Notes under the pieces: model-generated
Seen by the model: the letters and a program-made list of their open reading frames with translations, nothing else
Told to the model about the DNA's origin: nothing
The model's database searches: none
Made by a program: the position numbers and the translations under genes
Part shown: in pieces, positions 24,601 through 38,156 of the stretch
Layout of the letters: every line of letters begins with the position of its first letter
Numbering within the stretch: position 1 is the stretch's first letter
Assembly: GCA_023105745.1 (NCBI GenBank)
Contig: JALGQZ010000011.1
Coordinates: 19,060,975 to 19,124,974 of the forward strand
Reading direction: 5' to 3'
Source of the DNA: Austropuccinia psidii
Lineage: Eukaryota > Basidiomycota > Pucciniomycetes > Pucciniales > Sphaerophragmiaceae
Length of the DNA: 64,000 nt

Positions 24601-26877
24601 TCTATTTGAGTTTCCTTTTGGAAAGAGCCAAATTTTTAAAAATATGGTAGGAGATTTGGTGACAATGAGCAGGTCCCCACATCATTCATTTCATTTAACT
24701 AAGAGTGAAAGTGTGATTGTTAAAAAACATAATTGTTGGTATTTCTGTTTCTATTGCCAAAAAGGGTTCTTCCCCTTGTAGGTTTGTCTTACAAACCTGT
24801 TTTGACTGATGAAGCTCCATGGATCTGAGGCTATGGCTAAGACAATCAGCTATATATACATTTTGGGGTAGTGCGCCAAACATGCAGTGCTGTTAAATTT
24901 GGGGAATTCAGTAGAAACCAGGATTTCACGTAATAAACATCCTTTTTAGAAAGTCGTGACCTTATCATTATCTGGAAGGAAATCCTTCGACACAATTATA
25001 ATGCAACTGGAAAGCAGGTGAGATTTCAGCTCAAAGTCTTTTTTTCAACATTCAAATAGTATTTATACATGAGTTAATATAGTCTCTGAAATAAACATAG
25101 CATATTTTTTCTTAGGCTAACGTGTGTGAGATTCTTAGTTCCCTTAAAAAAATTAAATGCCATTTGCATTCAATACTGATAACAAAAAAAAAAATTCTTT
25201 ATGGAGAAAACTTTATATAGGCACTAGGGAACCCTTGTATAATGGTTCAAAGCCTATTCCTGCGAAGCCTCAGTAGACTCTTGGGTCCAATCTTATGCAT
25301 TAATTTCTAATTTATAAGTTCCCTTAATTTTACTTTTTTCTTCATGAGATAAATCATTTTCAAAGGCTTTGAGGTTCATTGGATACACGTGGTAGCGCTG
25401 TAAGTGTCTGCGTTTCCTCATTTTGTCATTAAGTTTTTTGAAATCAATTAAATCATTAAATGAGCCAAAACAAAATGCAATTTTAAATCACATATTCAGA
25501 AAATACTGAGCTAACTGAACAAATTGAATGCTGAGCGGACAGAGCACATGAAATACTGAGCCACCTCAGAAGCTGTCTTCATAAGTCGTATTAAACCTTT
25601 CTAAGATTTCAAATAAACTTATCATCTTCAATATATCACTTGAAAAATAATTCCCAACTCTATCTTACAATGTTTAACCCTCCTGTTGTATCCCCTACTA
25701 ATGGGGAGAATAATATGTTCAAAAACTTCATTATCATGACCCACATTCCTAGAAAACGTGTTCCTCCTATGGTTTGCCCTCCTGCAAAGCCCCCACCTAC
25801 TATTAATCCCCCTCCAACTCCTATTCCTGCTACATCTCCTCTTTCTGAGCGTGATTTTGTTGAACGAAAGGAAAACCTCTCCAAGAAACGCCTCTATGGC
25901 AGGACTCCAACCGATGGTCTTATCATCCCATCTGACGTTGCCAAAGCTTTTCCTTTCCAAACTTGCAGCCAAAGCCACACTTTTCGCAAGTTGATTGATG
26001 GAAGAATTGTTATTCTTTATCTCCGAAGACCTAAGGACATGCGCCAATTTGAAGTTGGAGAAATCCCTATCAACAATACTCCTATGCAAGCTCCCCCTAT
26101 TATTACAATGACTCCCCCTACTCCCATTCCTACCGTATCCCCTGTACCCCACGAACCTCTTTTCGAAAACAAGGAAAAGAGGAAGAGACGTGGCATCGAC
26201 TCTCTCATCGTTCCTCGTGGATTTTGCAAAGCGAATCCAGTCCAGAATATTGGCCGAAGCCACACCTTCCAAAGATTGGCAAATGGCAGAATTGCGCGCA
26301 CTATGCAAAGTGCCAAGGAAATCAAAAGAATTGTAATGAAAAAGTTTCCTGTTAAAATTGACCCTAGGTGAGTTTAACATGGTACTATCGCTCAATAAAT
26401 TTTTTTATTGCTTGTTTTTCCGATTAATTGTTCTTTGATATACTTATCAGGAAAAAGAATTGAATCCCCGTTGAGAAGGATATGAATATAAATGTATCTT
26501 TACCTCTTCATAGTATTGGTAAGCTTGAATTGATTCTCTTAAATATCTATAGATATAAAATATGAGAAAATGAGCTTACTTAAAATAACAACTACATGCA
26601 GTTTCAGGTGAATATGGGAACACACTCCTTAAAGATTCCATAATAGTTCCAAAGCCTGGTTTACATTCTTTTGTATGTATGCGATTCTATTTTCAGATGT
26701 ATTATTCAGGGGACTGAAGCAAATATCATATTATCTATTGAACTAGGCCAAAATCTTATTTTAAAACGGATCAAGATCCTACCATCTTAAATATTTACGT
26801 TGAGTTGCAAATGTGAGTTTTACTTCCACTTACGCTAAATGTCATATATAGAGAGTCTGATATATATCATTTTATCA
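21661..26877. repeat. IR1 right arm (inverted copy of 1-5364)
   Basis: It begins AGGCCTCAGAAGCTG directly after the A1 LTR and matches the reverse complement of the left arm out to about 26877, which pairs with position 1. The TA tract is shorter than in the left arm. The outer end shared with the left arm is not visible because the window starts there. Confidence 0.85.
25670..26371 (+). CDS. Unrecognised protein with duplicated ~50-residue domain (IR1 right copy)
   Basis: This is the plus-strand twin of 505-1206: 233 codons from the first ATG, the same two related segments (about residues 72-127 and 168-222) and the same proline-rich linkers. Differences cluster in the first linker (TINPPP for NTYPPP), plus isolated changes such as GFC for GFF. 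The stop at 26369 overlaps the donor AG|GTGAGT at 26368, and a candidate acceptor TTATCAG ends at 26450. The spliced form would end RKKN. Retention of both reading frame and splice sites in two diverged arms suggests a real gene or an element-encoded protein. No function can be assigned; the sequence is basic and could bind nucleic acid, but that is a guess. Confidence 0.5.
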   Translation: MFNPPVVSPTNGENNMFKNFIIMTHIPRKRVPPMVCPPAKPPPTINPPPTPIPATSPLSERDFVERKENLSKKRLYGRTPTDGLIIPSDVAKAFPFQTCSQSHTFRKLIDGRIVILYLRRPKDMRQFEVGEIPINNTPMQAPPIITMTPPTPIPTVSPVPHEPLFENKEKRKRRGIDSLIVPRGFCKANPVQNIGRSHTFQRLANGRIARTMQSAKEIKRIVMKKFPVKIDPR

Positions 26878-27719
26878 CTTGTTTCCTAAGTTTACACTCT
26901 TTTGGTTTATGAATATGTTTGGATGTATATCTTGCGCTTTTGTATCTTTTTTTTTTATAAAAAAATGTTTTGATGTTTATCTTGAAAAGAAAATGAAATA
27001 TTTTATATAATTAAAGTTCTTGTTGTGCCAGCGCATTCTTTCATTAATATTACCGCTGTTTTGATGACTATCAGATTATGCAAATTCATAAATAGCTATA
27101 AAATGAAAATGTATTGTCAATATAAAGGTGTACATATTTCTCACTTTATCCAGACCTCTTAAAGGCTCTTTTGAATCTTTAAAGGTTTTATTGATAATCT
27201 TCCTGATTAAGCCCACTGCAAAGCTAATTCCTTCCTATGGGGATATTCACTTATGAAAAAATGAAAGATTTCGAAATGGATTTAAATTGAAAGGAAATAT
27301 TCTATCAAAGATAGATATATCCGGAGAAATCCACACTTTCACTCCTAATCCTGAAATCATTTTATAATTATGCTTAACCTTACTTTGAAGAATGTCAAGT
27401 GTCATTACAAAAAGTGTTATAAGCTACTTATCCCTTTTAATGTAAAAATAAAATCTACCTCCCCTCCTCACTGAGTCCTTATGGATTAATTTCACTCAAA
27501 ACTAAATATCTCATAACCCCTCCCAAAGAGAAAATAATTAATCAATTTCTTGAAATCATGACTTGTACCAATTGAACGGGAGTTCGATGAAGTTTTTTTG
27601 AAAAATAAGTTATGAGTAAAATACCCAAACACTACAGAGATTGTGTTTTCATAAAATCTTGGAATACCTCCGTTATCCTTCTATCTATATTTTGTTAAAG
27701 ATAAGTGCCACTTGTTCCA
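26878..27719. other. AT-rich spacer
   Basis: The spacer lies between IR1 and IR2. I see no gene, repeat pair or RNA signal in it. Confidence 0.5.
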
Positions 27720-29400
27720 TTTTATAGCTACAGAAGTATATGTTTCCAAAAAACAATCAAAAAATATCCTTCCATCCCCCTCTAAATAATGCCCAAGATG
27801 TTACAGTATTGATAGAGCTTATGAAACAGATAGAACTGTATTATTTCCTGTTTCATTTATGAGATTTCATATTTAATTTTCCTCTATAATGTCCTTTGTG
27901 TAAGATTCAAAATTCAATCAATTAGTTGAATGATGTTTTTCTCAGCTCAATTGACAAAAAATATTAATAATCCCTAGACCATTATGGCTTTTAGCCGCAT
28001 CACTTCCATTCTAAATGTCTTCAGTTCAACGTCTATGGGCCATTCGATTGAAATTATCAATAAATATGAGTTCCTACCCTGTTTTCAATCGGTATTTAAA
28101 TAAAAAATTGAACTCAATTCATTCTATCTCACCAAAATATTTATGTGCTTAAAATATAGGATTTAACCTTATTAGATCCACGTTTGAAAAAGGTGAGGAA
28201 ATATAATGAAGGATTATATTTAGTCCATACATGACTTAACACTATGATTTAATAGCTTGATATTGTCCCCGATCTTCTTAACAATTTACCTACATTGATA
28301 AGCCCCTAAAAACTTTCATGTGACTCTAAATGTTCATTCATGTCTCACTCTTCCCCCTTACATATTTGAGATAATCCTTCATATATTTTCCCACAATTTC
28401 AAGCTAATAGAAAGTTTATAGCTGTCATCCTTGTAAACTCACTTAGTACATCATTAAGCACAACTTTTTATACTTTATTGTGTTTTTTAGGCTGATCGCT
28501 TCTGCATAACTCCGGGCTCTGAGTTACTCCAACTAGGAAGTCTTGGAACACCTATTCAAGGCTTCTCTTTCCTTCCTAGCTCTTACATCTACCTAGTCTG
28601 GCAAAAAAATCCAACACGTATTTGTTTTTACACATAGTGGGACAAGACATTCTTTAAAGTTTTTGAACAAATAATGTATTGAATAATGGGTAAATATACA
28701 CTGGGGTTAAGAAAAAGTTCAAAAAAAACAAATAACTATCCAAAATAGGTTTAAAGATTGGAGAGCATTATCCCCTTAAGGAAATATGCTCAATTAGTCG
28801 CAAATTCTACGAATAACAAGCGAACCAAAGAAAAGTGAAAATGGCACGTTCAGAAAAGATTTCTGTAGGCTTAATAAAAATCACAAAGTAAGAAAAATAA
28901 TTTTATTTTACAGAAATAAACTTTACACTTTTAACTTATTAGAACTCTCAACTGATTTGATAACACAGATATTTTGTACATAAAACCAAGTGATCAGAAA
29001 CAATCTTCCTTTTTTGACTTCTTGTTTTCCTAGGCAGAGAGTTCATTTCCTAAGCTATCCAAATAAACCAATATCTTTATCTTGGATTAGAAAAATAACA
29101 CATGCCATGGGTTGGGCTCCTTCCAATGAAAAAAAACCAAAAAACCTTTTATATTTCAAAAGTAAACAAAGACACCACAAAATATTATTTGATCATAACA
29201 GCCCTTCTGGAAAATCTTTTTTCAATTAATCACTAACTTTCCTACGTGAAAAGAGCTTTTTCCCAAAAAAATGCTTTTGACATCATGTTTCACCCCCAAC
29301 TAAACATTCTTCTGTAAAAAAACTTCCAAAAAGTTGTCATATATTGCTTTTCCTGAAGGATTACTTTTTCTAATTGATTTTCCCCTCAATCTTTTCAGTT
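27720..29400. repeat. IR2 left arm (inverted copy of 36440-38156)
   Basis: The segment around GAGAGCATTATCCCCTTAAGG and the block with AACTAGGAAGTCTTGGA reappear on the other strand at 36440-38156 at roughly 90 percent identity by eye. The right partner is cut off by the A2 LTR at 38157, so the original arm was probably longer. No coding region is supported. Confidence 0.8.
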
Positions 29401-30589
29401 GTGGAAAAAAACTGTGACATGAGAAAAGTCAATTATGGCATCATTGGACCCTGGTTTAGACCAAAATAGGGCTGATTTTTGCCATTTAAGACTATTAAAT
29501 CAGCCATTACTATAGTAATACCCTGTCTAGAGCCTTCAAAACATGTCAAAATGTGTGTATTAGACATAGAAACCAGTTTAAACTTTTCTTCTAGGATTCT
29601 TATAGCTTAACAGTAGTTTTACCCTCTTGGAAACAGTTAAAACTGCCCTGGTTGGTATCAAAACTTCATCATCAATTGAGCGACAGACCCTGTGACTCAA
29701 TTCCAGGCCAAAATTGATAAAATTTTGAATGTATTTTGACATATCAAGACTGTCAGAAAGGATTTTGGGGGTCCGGCTCCCCCTTAGAGCTAGAGTTCCT
29801 TTTCCTCCCCACAATTAATATTTCCAATTTATTTTTTCTTTAATTCCTCATCATGTAATACACTTGTAATTTACAAATGCAATTCAATTGAGTTTTTACA
29901 GCAAAGAACTGTATTAATTGATAACTAATGTGTAAATTATGGTTCACTTATGTAATACATGCGCACATTTTGACATTTCAATTGAAAATACTTCAATTCC
30001 TCACAACTGTTAAGCTACACACAACACCTCAATTTTAGCACAAAAATTGATAGTTAACCCCTCATCCGGCATGAGTTAAGTTAAGGTTTTGAGGATTTTC
30101 AACTTTTGTACAGAAAATACTAAAAACTTAATTTAAGCTTATTTAAAGTTGAGTTACAGAAATTTTACCCAAAGGGGACCCCACCTTATGTTGTATGAAG
30201 AATCAAATGGTAAAGTAATTCTCTTATGTTTTTTTATTGGATAAAAAGCTATAACATATTTTATGCAATTTTTTACCAAACTTTTTTTAATTTCATTAAT
30301 TTTATCAAAAATCATTTTTACCCAATTTTTTCAAGTAAAAATTTATTTTCATAAGTTTATAATTCGATGTAATTTTTATTTGAAATTTGAATTAAATTTT
30401 TATTTTTGTATAAAATTTGGTATTTTTATTTTAATTTTTATTTTGATAATATGAATTAATTCATTTTATTTATATTTGTATCTTATTTTGTTATTTTTGG
30501 TCTTTGGGTATATGAAACTACATTTCAGGCTCACAACATGATTCAACAAGAAGCATATCCTGGGTAAGTTTATTTATTAAGGGAAATTT
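29401..30589. other. Spacer with a fragment of repeat C
   Basis: Positions about 29400-29475 match the sequence left of A1 (10850-10966). Where the A1 LTR begins there, this copy continues GATTTTTGCC, so it may show what the A1 target looked like before insertion. The remainder is AT-rich and holds nothing I can name. Confidence 0.5.
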
Positions 30590-31205
30590 TCAAGTATCAC
30601 CAGATTTATAAGGCTTTATTAAGCTTACTGGAAATGTAGGATGCTTATTACTAAGTTCCTCAAATAGTTCTACTTCTGCAGCATTTTTCCATGGAGGGCC
30701 ATGATAACAAAAGGTACTGCAAAGGAGTCTTTGAGCTTTTTACATCATTTGATTTTATTAAAGTTGATGGTAGATACAAGTACTAATTCTCCCACTTTGA
30801 TGCCTGGGGTTGCATGTGATTTTTCCCACTTGCCTTTGGCATATGCAAAGGCCTCCTCCATGCACCTTACTGCATGTTTCCTATATTTTTCTAACATTAA
30901 TTTGAAGCTAGTAGCTGTGGGATGTAACTCAACCAAATTCTTCCTCAAGGAATCTTGGGGTATTCTGGGCTTCCATACTTTCTCTAGGACAGCAGGAGTC
31001 TGATTGGTACTGGCATGAATGGATTTTTTGTATGCCAATGCTAGTTCAGGTAACAGGGTGCAAAAATCATAGGTTAATCCATCAAAATATTTAAATTCAA
31101 GACCTTTTGCACAAATTTTTCTCACCATATCATTCAAGGTTTGGATCATTCTTTCAGCCAGACCATCAGTTTGTGGTTGGTAGTGTAGAACTCCTCTTGT
31201 GTGGG
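30590..31205 (-). pseudogene. Gypsy integrase C-terminal remnant (family D)
   Basis: The minus strand encodes the integrase segment after the second catalytic Asp: [14 protein letters not shown] with the catalytic Glu, FCTLLPELALAYK, TPAVLEK, GELVLVSTINF, and downstream [11 protein letters not shown] and HPTFPVSLIKPY. It resembles the A integrase but is a separate family. The open part is about 30745-31149; frame changes and stops break both ends. RT, RNase H and LTRs are missing, so it is a dead fragment. Confidence 0.85.
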
Positions 31206-32470
31206 ATTAAAATGAGGCATTACCTGGACGGGGAAATAACAGGTAGCTAGTTTTCAATTGCTAATAACTCCTGTAACCAATGGTGGCAAGGGTGTATTGC
31301 CTGCCCCTCCAAAAATACTGAAAAAAATGTTCCTTGGAGCTCACAAACCAAAGTAAAATTATTAAGTGGCTTTGCAGCTGCAGAAGACAAAATTCAGCAG
31401 TCTCAGATCAGACCTATTCAATATATAATAAGGAATTCAATTTCAGTAATTTTGTCAATTTTTATATTTAATGAAACACTTTTAACATTTAATTTTTTTT
31501 ATTGAAATTGGAGTGAGTTGTTTTTTCTTGGTGATAAATACTGGCTAAAAAGGGGTTATTCAATGTTTTCTGGAAAATTTGATCAGTTTTGATAAAGGTA
31601 GTTTTTTTAAGATAAAGTTATAATAGAGTAAAATAATTTTTAAAGGTTTGTTATTTTTTTAAGAGTGTTTGACAATAAGATAAAATTGTATTTGTTAAGC
31701 TCAAGAGGTAAGATTATTAGATTTTGGATATTCTTTTAGGGGTAAGTTACTTTAAGATCTTGATAATTTCTGATATTTTACTGGATAAAATATTGAAATA
31801 GAGTAGTAACCCTAATCTTGGGATCTAGACAATTTTAATGTTTTTGTAAATACCAAGATTCCACTGAGCTTAGCTACTAGGACATATTTAACACTATACT
31901 TCCACTGAGCTTAGCTACTGGGCAAGTAAATTAACTATAATTTTCTGGACTACTTCCCAGGTAAGGAAATACATATTTGAACACATTAAGACATTAATAT
32001 AGTCCTTTTTTTGATTAAATAAGGACACCTCTTACTGTAAAACCAACAGTTGAGGCATGGTTGGGTACATTGTTAATTTCAATAACCCTGTTACAGAACC
32101 AGTTTTTGAGATTATAATTGCTATTTACAAGTTAATCTGTGAGATACTGGTACACAATCAGTGTGCCAGATATCTGTAGGCTGTATTTCTGATGCGTAAT
32201 TGTTAATTCAACTATAGTGTCAAAATACAAGGGCATAATATAGAAATATATTTCCCAGAGGCCATTCTTAGATGTGCAAATAGCATTTTAAGCAGTATTA
32301 ACTGACAATAAGCCCTCTTTTTCCTATCTGATTCAGTGGAAGAAAACTAAATCCCACTAGAGACCAAGTCACAGGCCATCATACCAGTGACACTCTCAGA
32401 ACAAGAGGGAAGCAAGGGCAAAGGAAAGAGCCAAAGTGAAGGCCTTATAACAGCTAAAAAGTGGACACAG
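31206..32470. other. AT-rich spacer
   Basis: I see no gene. A short direct repeat, CCACTGAGCTTAGCTACT, occurs twice near 31861 and 31901. Confidence 0.5.
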
Positions 32471-32703
32471 GTTGCCACTCAGAGGACCTGTTTCCACTCA
32501 GAGGAATAGAAAACCACAAAACTCTGAATCAATACAAGGTAAACCAACATTGTCAACTTGTACAGGGAAGATTACAGTCATTAACCCACTTGTAACCTCT
32601 AAAGGTAAGCTTCCAAACACAGCAGAAAACATATTTATACAAGGCACAGTCAAAGGTAAATACCCTAAGAAAATACAGTTTTTGACTGCTTGCAAACACT
32701 GAT

Positions 32704-34890
32704 ATGTCACCTGGACACCTCAGAGACCCTGTTTCCAAAGGAACCAGCCAGAGGACAGAGAAGGCTTGTGCAAAACCGGAAAACATGGAAGAGGACACCT
32801 TGGAAACAGTGGTGAATGGAAAAACACTTAGAGAAAGAGTACCCACTCTTCCATTCACATTCCAATTCAACAGAAAATTCAAACCAGAGGACTGGAAGGA
32901 TATGGACCAAGTTCTTCAGCTCCACAAACTCCTCAAAGACCTTTTTCAATGGAGCATGGACAACATGAGGTTCAACTTGGCATCCCACTGGGAAGAACTT
33001 GGAGAAAGTTTACAGAAGATATGTCTCAAAGAGATAGACTTCAGAGACCTTATGGTAATCACCAAAGGTTGGAATACCACCAGGTAGTTCAGACACTTGG
33101 AGGTGAGGGCTAACAGGATAAGAGAAAATCAAGCCACTATCCAAGCTATAGGAGAAAAAATGAACCACACAGGGAATTCTCAGATTCTTTCAGGCTCACA
33201 AGGAATGGACCTAACCAGCTCTCCAGTTGCTTCACAAGCTTTTGGATTTGGTGAAAGAAATGCACAAGAACCAGAAGTAGTTGTACATAACTCTAGAATC
33301 AGTAGTCCTATTAATAGAAATATCACCCCCACTCAGATTGAACATAATGTTGTCACACCTGAGAGTAACTTAAACAGTAATGCACTGTGGTTACAAATGT
33401 CCCAATGTTCTGAGCAAACTCAAAAGCAGTTTGCAGAACTTGAAGCAAGCCATGAGAGGATGAAAACATTAACAGTCTCCATGGACAAAATTGTTAAAAC
33501 TCTTCAAGGAGGACATGCTCAATTGAGCAAAGCCTCTGAGGAAACCAAAAAAAACTGAATCTAGTCTTAGAAGTACAACACCACAGCATAAAGGACAGGG
33601 ACTGTCTGGAGCAAGACATAAACAAACTGTTTAATGTTTACCATAACATGAAGCCCCAACCACAAGGCCATGTTATGGATAATCCATATCAACCAGAGAA
33701 TATCAAACCAGACGCCATGTTGGTCAATAATGCAAGATCTCCATATAAATACAAAGATGGAGATAGAATGTCTTATTCGGAGAAGGAAGCCTTGAAACAG
33801 CTTCCTGAGGCCTCGAGCTGGCCCAAATTTTCTGTTAACGGAGAATATGATCATATGGAGCTCATAGATTATATTGATAAACTCTTCATTTATTTACCAA
33901 GCATACCAGACCACTGGATTACTGATAGACTTAACACAGCATTTAAAGGACATGCTAGTATTTGGTACACAAAAATGAAAGAAATCAATGGTAGGACAAA
34001 CTGGCCATGGTGGAAGAGTCAAATCATACAAAAGTATAACAATGGTACTTGGATATGTCAAAGAACTATTTCATTTGAAAATGACAAGTATTTGTTGGAG
34101 AAAGATCCATATTAATAGTGTCTTACACAGTCTAAAATACTACAAGCCATTGATCCTCAAATTAATATTCATATTAGGAATCACAAACTCCTGACACAAA
34201 TTCCAGGAGAACTAGAGCATGCAGTAAAGTGCAGATGCAACCAAAATTTCACTCTACAAGACACTGAAAATACTTTACAAGACATAAGGAAAAGAACAAA
34301 TGTAGAGAAATATTCCCCATATAAAAGCACTGGTTTCAAAGAGAAACAAACTTTCAGGTTGGAGTTCAAAGAAAACCCAAAAGAAAGAGTGGCATAAGTG
34401 ACTAAGAAGAAAAATTCTTGTCACAATTGTGGTCCATGAGACCACTATGCCAACAACTGTCCAAAGGCAAAGACCAAAGTCTATGCCATTGAGAAAGTCC
34501 CAGAGGATTCTGAATCAGAACCTATGGGAGATGCCATCAGAGAACAATCTGATGAGGAGAAAGACACAAGAGAGGAATTTCGGGTGGAATACCAAGAGGA
34601 AACACCACTAGAAATCCAGGACATACAGTTGGAAGCAGGCATGCCACAAGACACTTCCAATAAAAACTTGTGCAAAAATACACACAATGCACAGACATTC
34701 CTGGTCACAAAACCAAAGGAATGGCATACATACATGGGACAGCCACAAAAATGACTGTTTCAATTGACAATGCTTAACACCCATTTATGATTGACAGTGG
34801 GGAACACTGCTCCATAGTGGACAGATATTCTCTGGACAACCACTTCCCAAATTGGGAAGAACAGCGCTTTCCAACCAAGGCAAAGAACTT
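32704..34890 (+). pseudogene. gag: Gypsy gag-protease remnant (family D)
   Basis: Broken frames follow the gag order of element A. An N-terminal helical part lies at 32704-33087 and a Ser/Gln-rich coiled segment at 33097-33558. A capsid-like block at 33648-34115 has SSWPKFSVNGEYDHMELIDYID and WPWWKS, parallel to WPTFTGEGEYDHM and WSWWKQ in A. After a frameshift near 34116 a zinc knuckle at about 34417 reads CHNCGP-stop-DHYANNC. A protease-like stretch (MIDSGEHCSIVD) at about 34785 is cut at 34890 by repeat C. At least four stops or shifts are visible. It probably belongs with the integrase remnant at 30590-31205, but lies in the opposite orientation. Confidence 0.85.
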
Positions 34891-35390
34891 CAAATTTAAT
34901 CATGTGAAAAAAATTCTTATAATTATTTTTTGCAACTCTTATAATCATTTTTACCCCTGAACTACCCCATAAGTGAATAAAAGGTTCTTTCATTACTGTT
35001 AACTTTGTCACTTTGCTTCCGATTTCACTCTGGTCACTTTTGGGTGTGTATTTTGATTAAAAATCATTTTAAACAACTTTTCTTATATTAACTTCCTGTA
35101 TTTCTTTGCTCAATTCATTCCAATTGAAACTGCTCTTGTAGAAATTTATTCTTCAGCCTTAAATATCTCTTCTAGAGTATTTTTGGATAAGATTTTCTTG
35201 TTGGTAAAACAATAAATATTTATAATATTGTTTTTTTAAAATTATAAAGTTAAAAAAAAGAATTGGGGTGTTTTCTCTTGAAAGTCTTATTTCATACTAT
35301 TTTTAATAAATTTTCACCTTTTGCAAATGTTGAGGATAGGAAAAATACTTGAATTTGGATCAAAGTTTCATATCCACACCTTACAATGAC
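34891..35390. repeat. Dispersed repeat C, copy 2 (inverted)
   Basis: This is the reverse complement of about 10250-10690, shown by shared words such as CTCTGGTCACTTTTGGGTGTG. It abruptly truncates the family D protease fragment. Confidence 0.7.
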
Positions 35391-36439
35391 AGACCCAGAT
35401 TAGCTTTATGACCAACAATAGTAATCAAAAATAATTCTGAGATATGAAATTCATTTATTTCATAGATAAAACCAGTTCCAGAGGGTATGGGTTTGGTAAA
35501 AGCCAGTGTTGGTCAAAATATTTGCAATCCAGATATATCAGTCCATATTTGAGATATTCATTATTCCAGTAGCCCAAATTGAAGAGATTCATTGGATAAT
35601 AAATTTGGTAGGGCAAAGTATTCCCTCCTCAAAAATGGAAGAAACTGAACGGCGTTTAATGCAAAGGCTCCAAGCCACATATATTTGGAAATTCAAAAGA
35701 TATCCAATTCAAAATGACACATAATGTTGAATATTTGTGAGATCCAAAATTTGGTACCATTTTACATACAGTTTTTTGAGTACATGCCAAAGATACAGAG
35801 TTTTCTTTGATTTTGCATTTTGGAAAGTGCCTTATTTTCTTTTCAAAAATTTGAACAAAGACCTCTTAGCCATTTTTTTGCAATACTGGGGCTATGGTGT
35901 TGTGAATTGAAGCTCCCACTTATATCCTGAACCTAGGTGTACCTTTGTATAGGGTTGTACAAGCACCCAATGAGCTTTAAGGGGTCTCTTTTGGTTAAAG
36001 GTAGGAAGATGGTTATTCTTCAATGTGGGGTGCTAATGTGGGGTATATGAAATCATTACATAGCTATAAGTGAGGTTTTCAATAATTTGAACATTTTTAT
36101 GAGGTTTCCATTAGATATTCACAAGCCCAATGAGGTTGAAAAGAAGGTTCTTATCTGTATTGAGTTCACATAAGCTAAAATTGGTTATATATTTCTTCAA
36201 ACCTATCCAATTCGTGTAAAAAGAATCAATGGTTTATTGGTAGAGTTACATATTGAGGATAAGGCCTGTATGAGTTATATGTGTTCATTATTTGATATAA
36301 TCAGGTATGAAAGGGTAATTCCATTAGTTATGGTGTGTGTTTTTTATTATTTTTCTCTTTATTTTGTTTGCATTTGGGGAGGAAATTTATGAAGAAATTT
36401 GACGAGGAATATTGATTGCTGAATGAGGAAAAGGAAAAA
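35391..36439. other. AT-rich spacer
   Basis: No gene, repeat partner or RNA gene is recognisable to me in this stretch. Confidence 0.5.
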
Positions 36440-38156
36440 TGGTAATTTGGGGTATTGTTCAACTAAAAAAGTGAAAAAAAAGTTGAAGGGAAAATCCATT
36501 AGAAAAAGGAATCCTTGAGGAAAAGAAATAAATGATAACTTTTTTGGAAGTTTTTATACAGAAGATAGTTTGTTTGGGGGTGAAGCATGATGCAAAAAGG
36601 ATTTTTTGGGGGAAAAGCTCTTTTCAGGTAGGAAATTTAGTGATTAATTGAATAAAGATTTGCCAGAAGGGCTGTTATGATCAAAATAATATTTTTTAGT
36701 GTCTTGGTTTACTTTTGAAATATAAAAGGTTTTTTGGTTTTTTTTCCATTGAAAGGAGCCCAGCCCATGGCATGTGTTATTTTTCTAATCCAAGACAAAG
36801 ACATTGGTTTATTTGGATAGCTTAGGAAATGAAATCTCTGCCTAGGCAAACAAGAAGTCAAAAAAGGAAGATTGTTCCTGATCACTTGGTTTTACGTACA
36901 AAATATCTGTGTTATCAAATCAGTTGAGAGTTCTAATAAGCTAAAAGTGTAGAGTTTCTTTCTGTAAAAATGTTTCTGTTTCTAACTGTGTGATTTTTAT
37001 TAAGCCTACAGAAATCTTTTCTGTATGTCCCATTTACACTTTCCTTTGGTTCGCTTGTTATTTGTAGAATTTGCGACTAATTGAGCCACTGTCCTTAAGG
37101 GGATAATGCTCTCCAATCTTCAAACCGATTTTGGATATTTATTTGTTTTTTTTGCACTTTTTCACAACCCGAGTGGATATTTACCCATTATTCAATACGT
37201 TATTTGTTCAAAAACTGTAAAGAGAGTCTTTTCACACTATGTGTAAAAAACAAAGACGTGTTGGATTTTTTTGCCAGACTAGGTAGATGTAAGAGCTAGA
37301 AAGGAAAGAGAAGCCTTGAATAGGTGCTCCAAGACTTCCTAGCTGCAGTAACTCAGAGCCACGAGTTATGCAGAAACGATTAGCCTAAAAAACACAATAA
37401 AGTATAGAAAGTTGTGCTTAAGGATATACTAAGCGATTTTACAAAGATGACAGCTATAAACTTTCTATTAGCTTGTAATGTTGGGAAAATATATGAGGTA
37501 TTATCTCAAATATGTAAGGGGGAAGAGCCAGACAGGAATGAACATTTAGAGTCACATGAAAGTTTTTAGGGGCTTATAAATGTAGGTAAATTGTTAAGAA
37601 GATCGGGGACAATATTAAGCTATTAAATCATAGTGTTAAGTCATGTATGGACTAAATATAATCCTTCATTATATTTCCTCACCTTTTTCAAACGTGGATC
37701 TAATAAGGTCAAATCCTATATTTTAAGCACATAAATATTTTGGTGAGATAGAATGAATTGAGTTCAATTTTTTATTTAAATATCGATTGAAAACATGGTA
37801 GGAAACCATATTTATTGATAATTTCAATCAAATGCCCCATAGACGTTGAACTGAAGACATTTAGAGTGGAAGTGATTGGGCTAAAGCCCATAATGGTCTA
37901 GAGATTATTCATATTTTTTGTCAATTGAATTGAGAAGAACATCATTCAAGTAATTGATTGAATTTTGACTATTACACAAAGGACATTACAGAGGAAAATT
38001 AAATATGAAATCTCATAAATCAAACAGGAAATAATACAGTTCTATCTGCTTCATAAGGTCTATCACTACTGGAGCATCTTGGGCATTATTTAGAGGGGGA
38101 TGGAAGGATATTTTTTGATTGTTTTTCAGAAACATATACTGTTGTAGTTATAAAAC
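36440..38156. repeat. IR2 right arm
   Basis: This is the inverted partner of 27720-29400. It ends at TTATAAAAC, where the A2 LTR begins TGTGAAAC. Confidence 0.8.

Noticed and set aside
30701..31003. Plus-strand frame of 100 codons
   Set aside because: It is the antisense of the integrase remnant on the minus strand.
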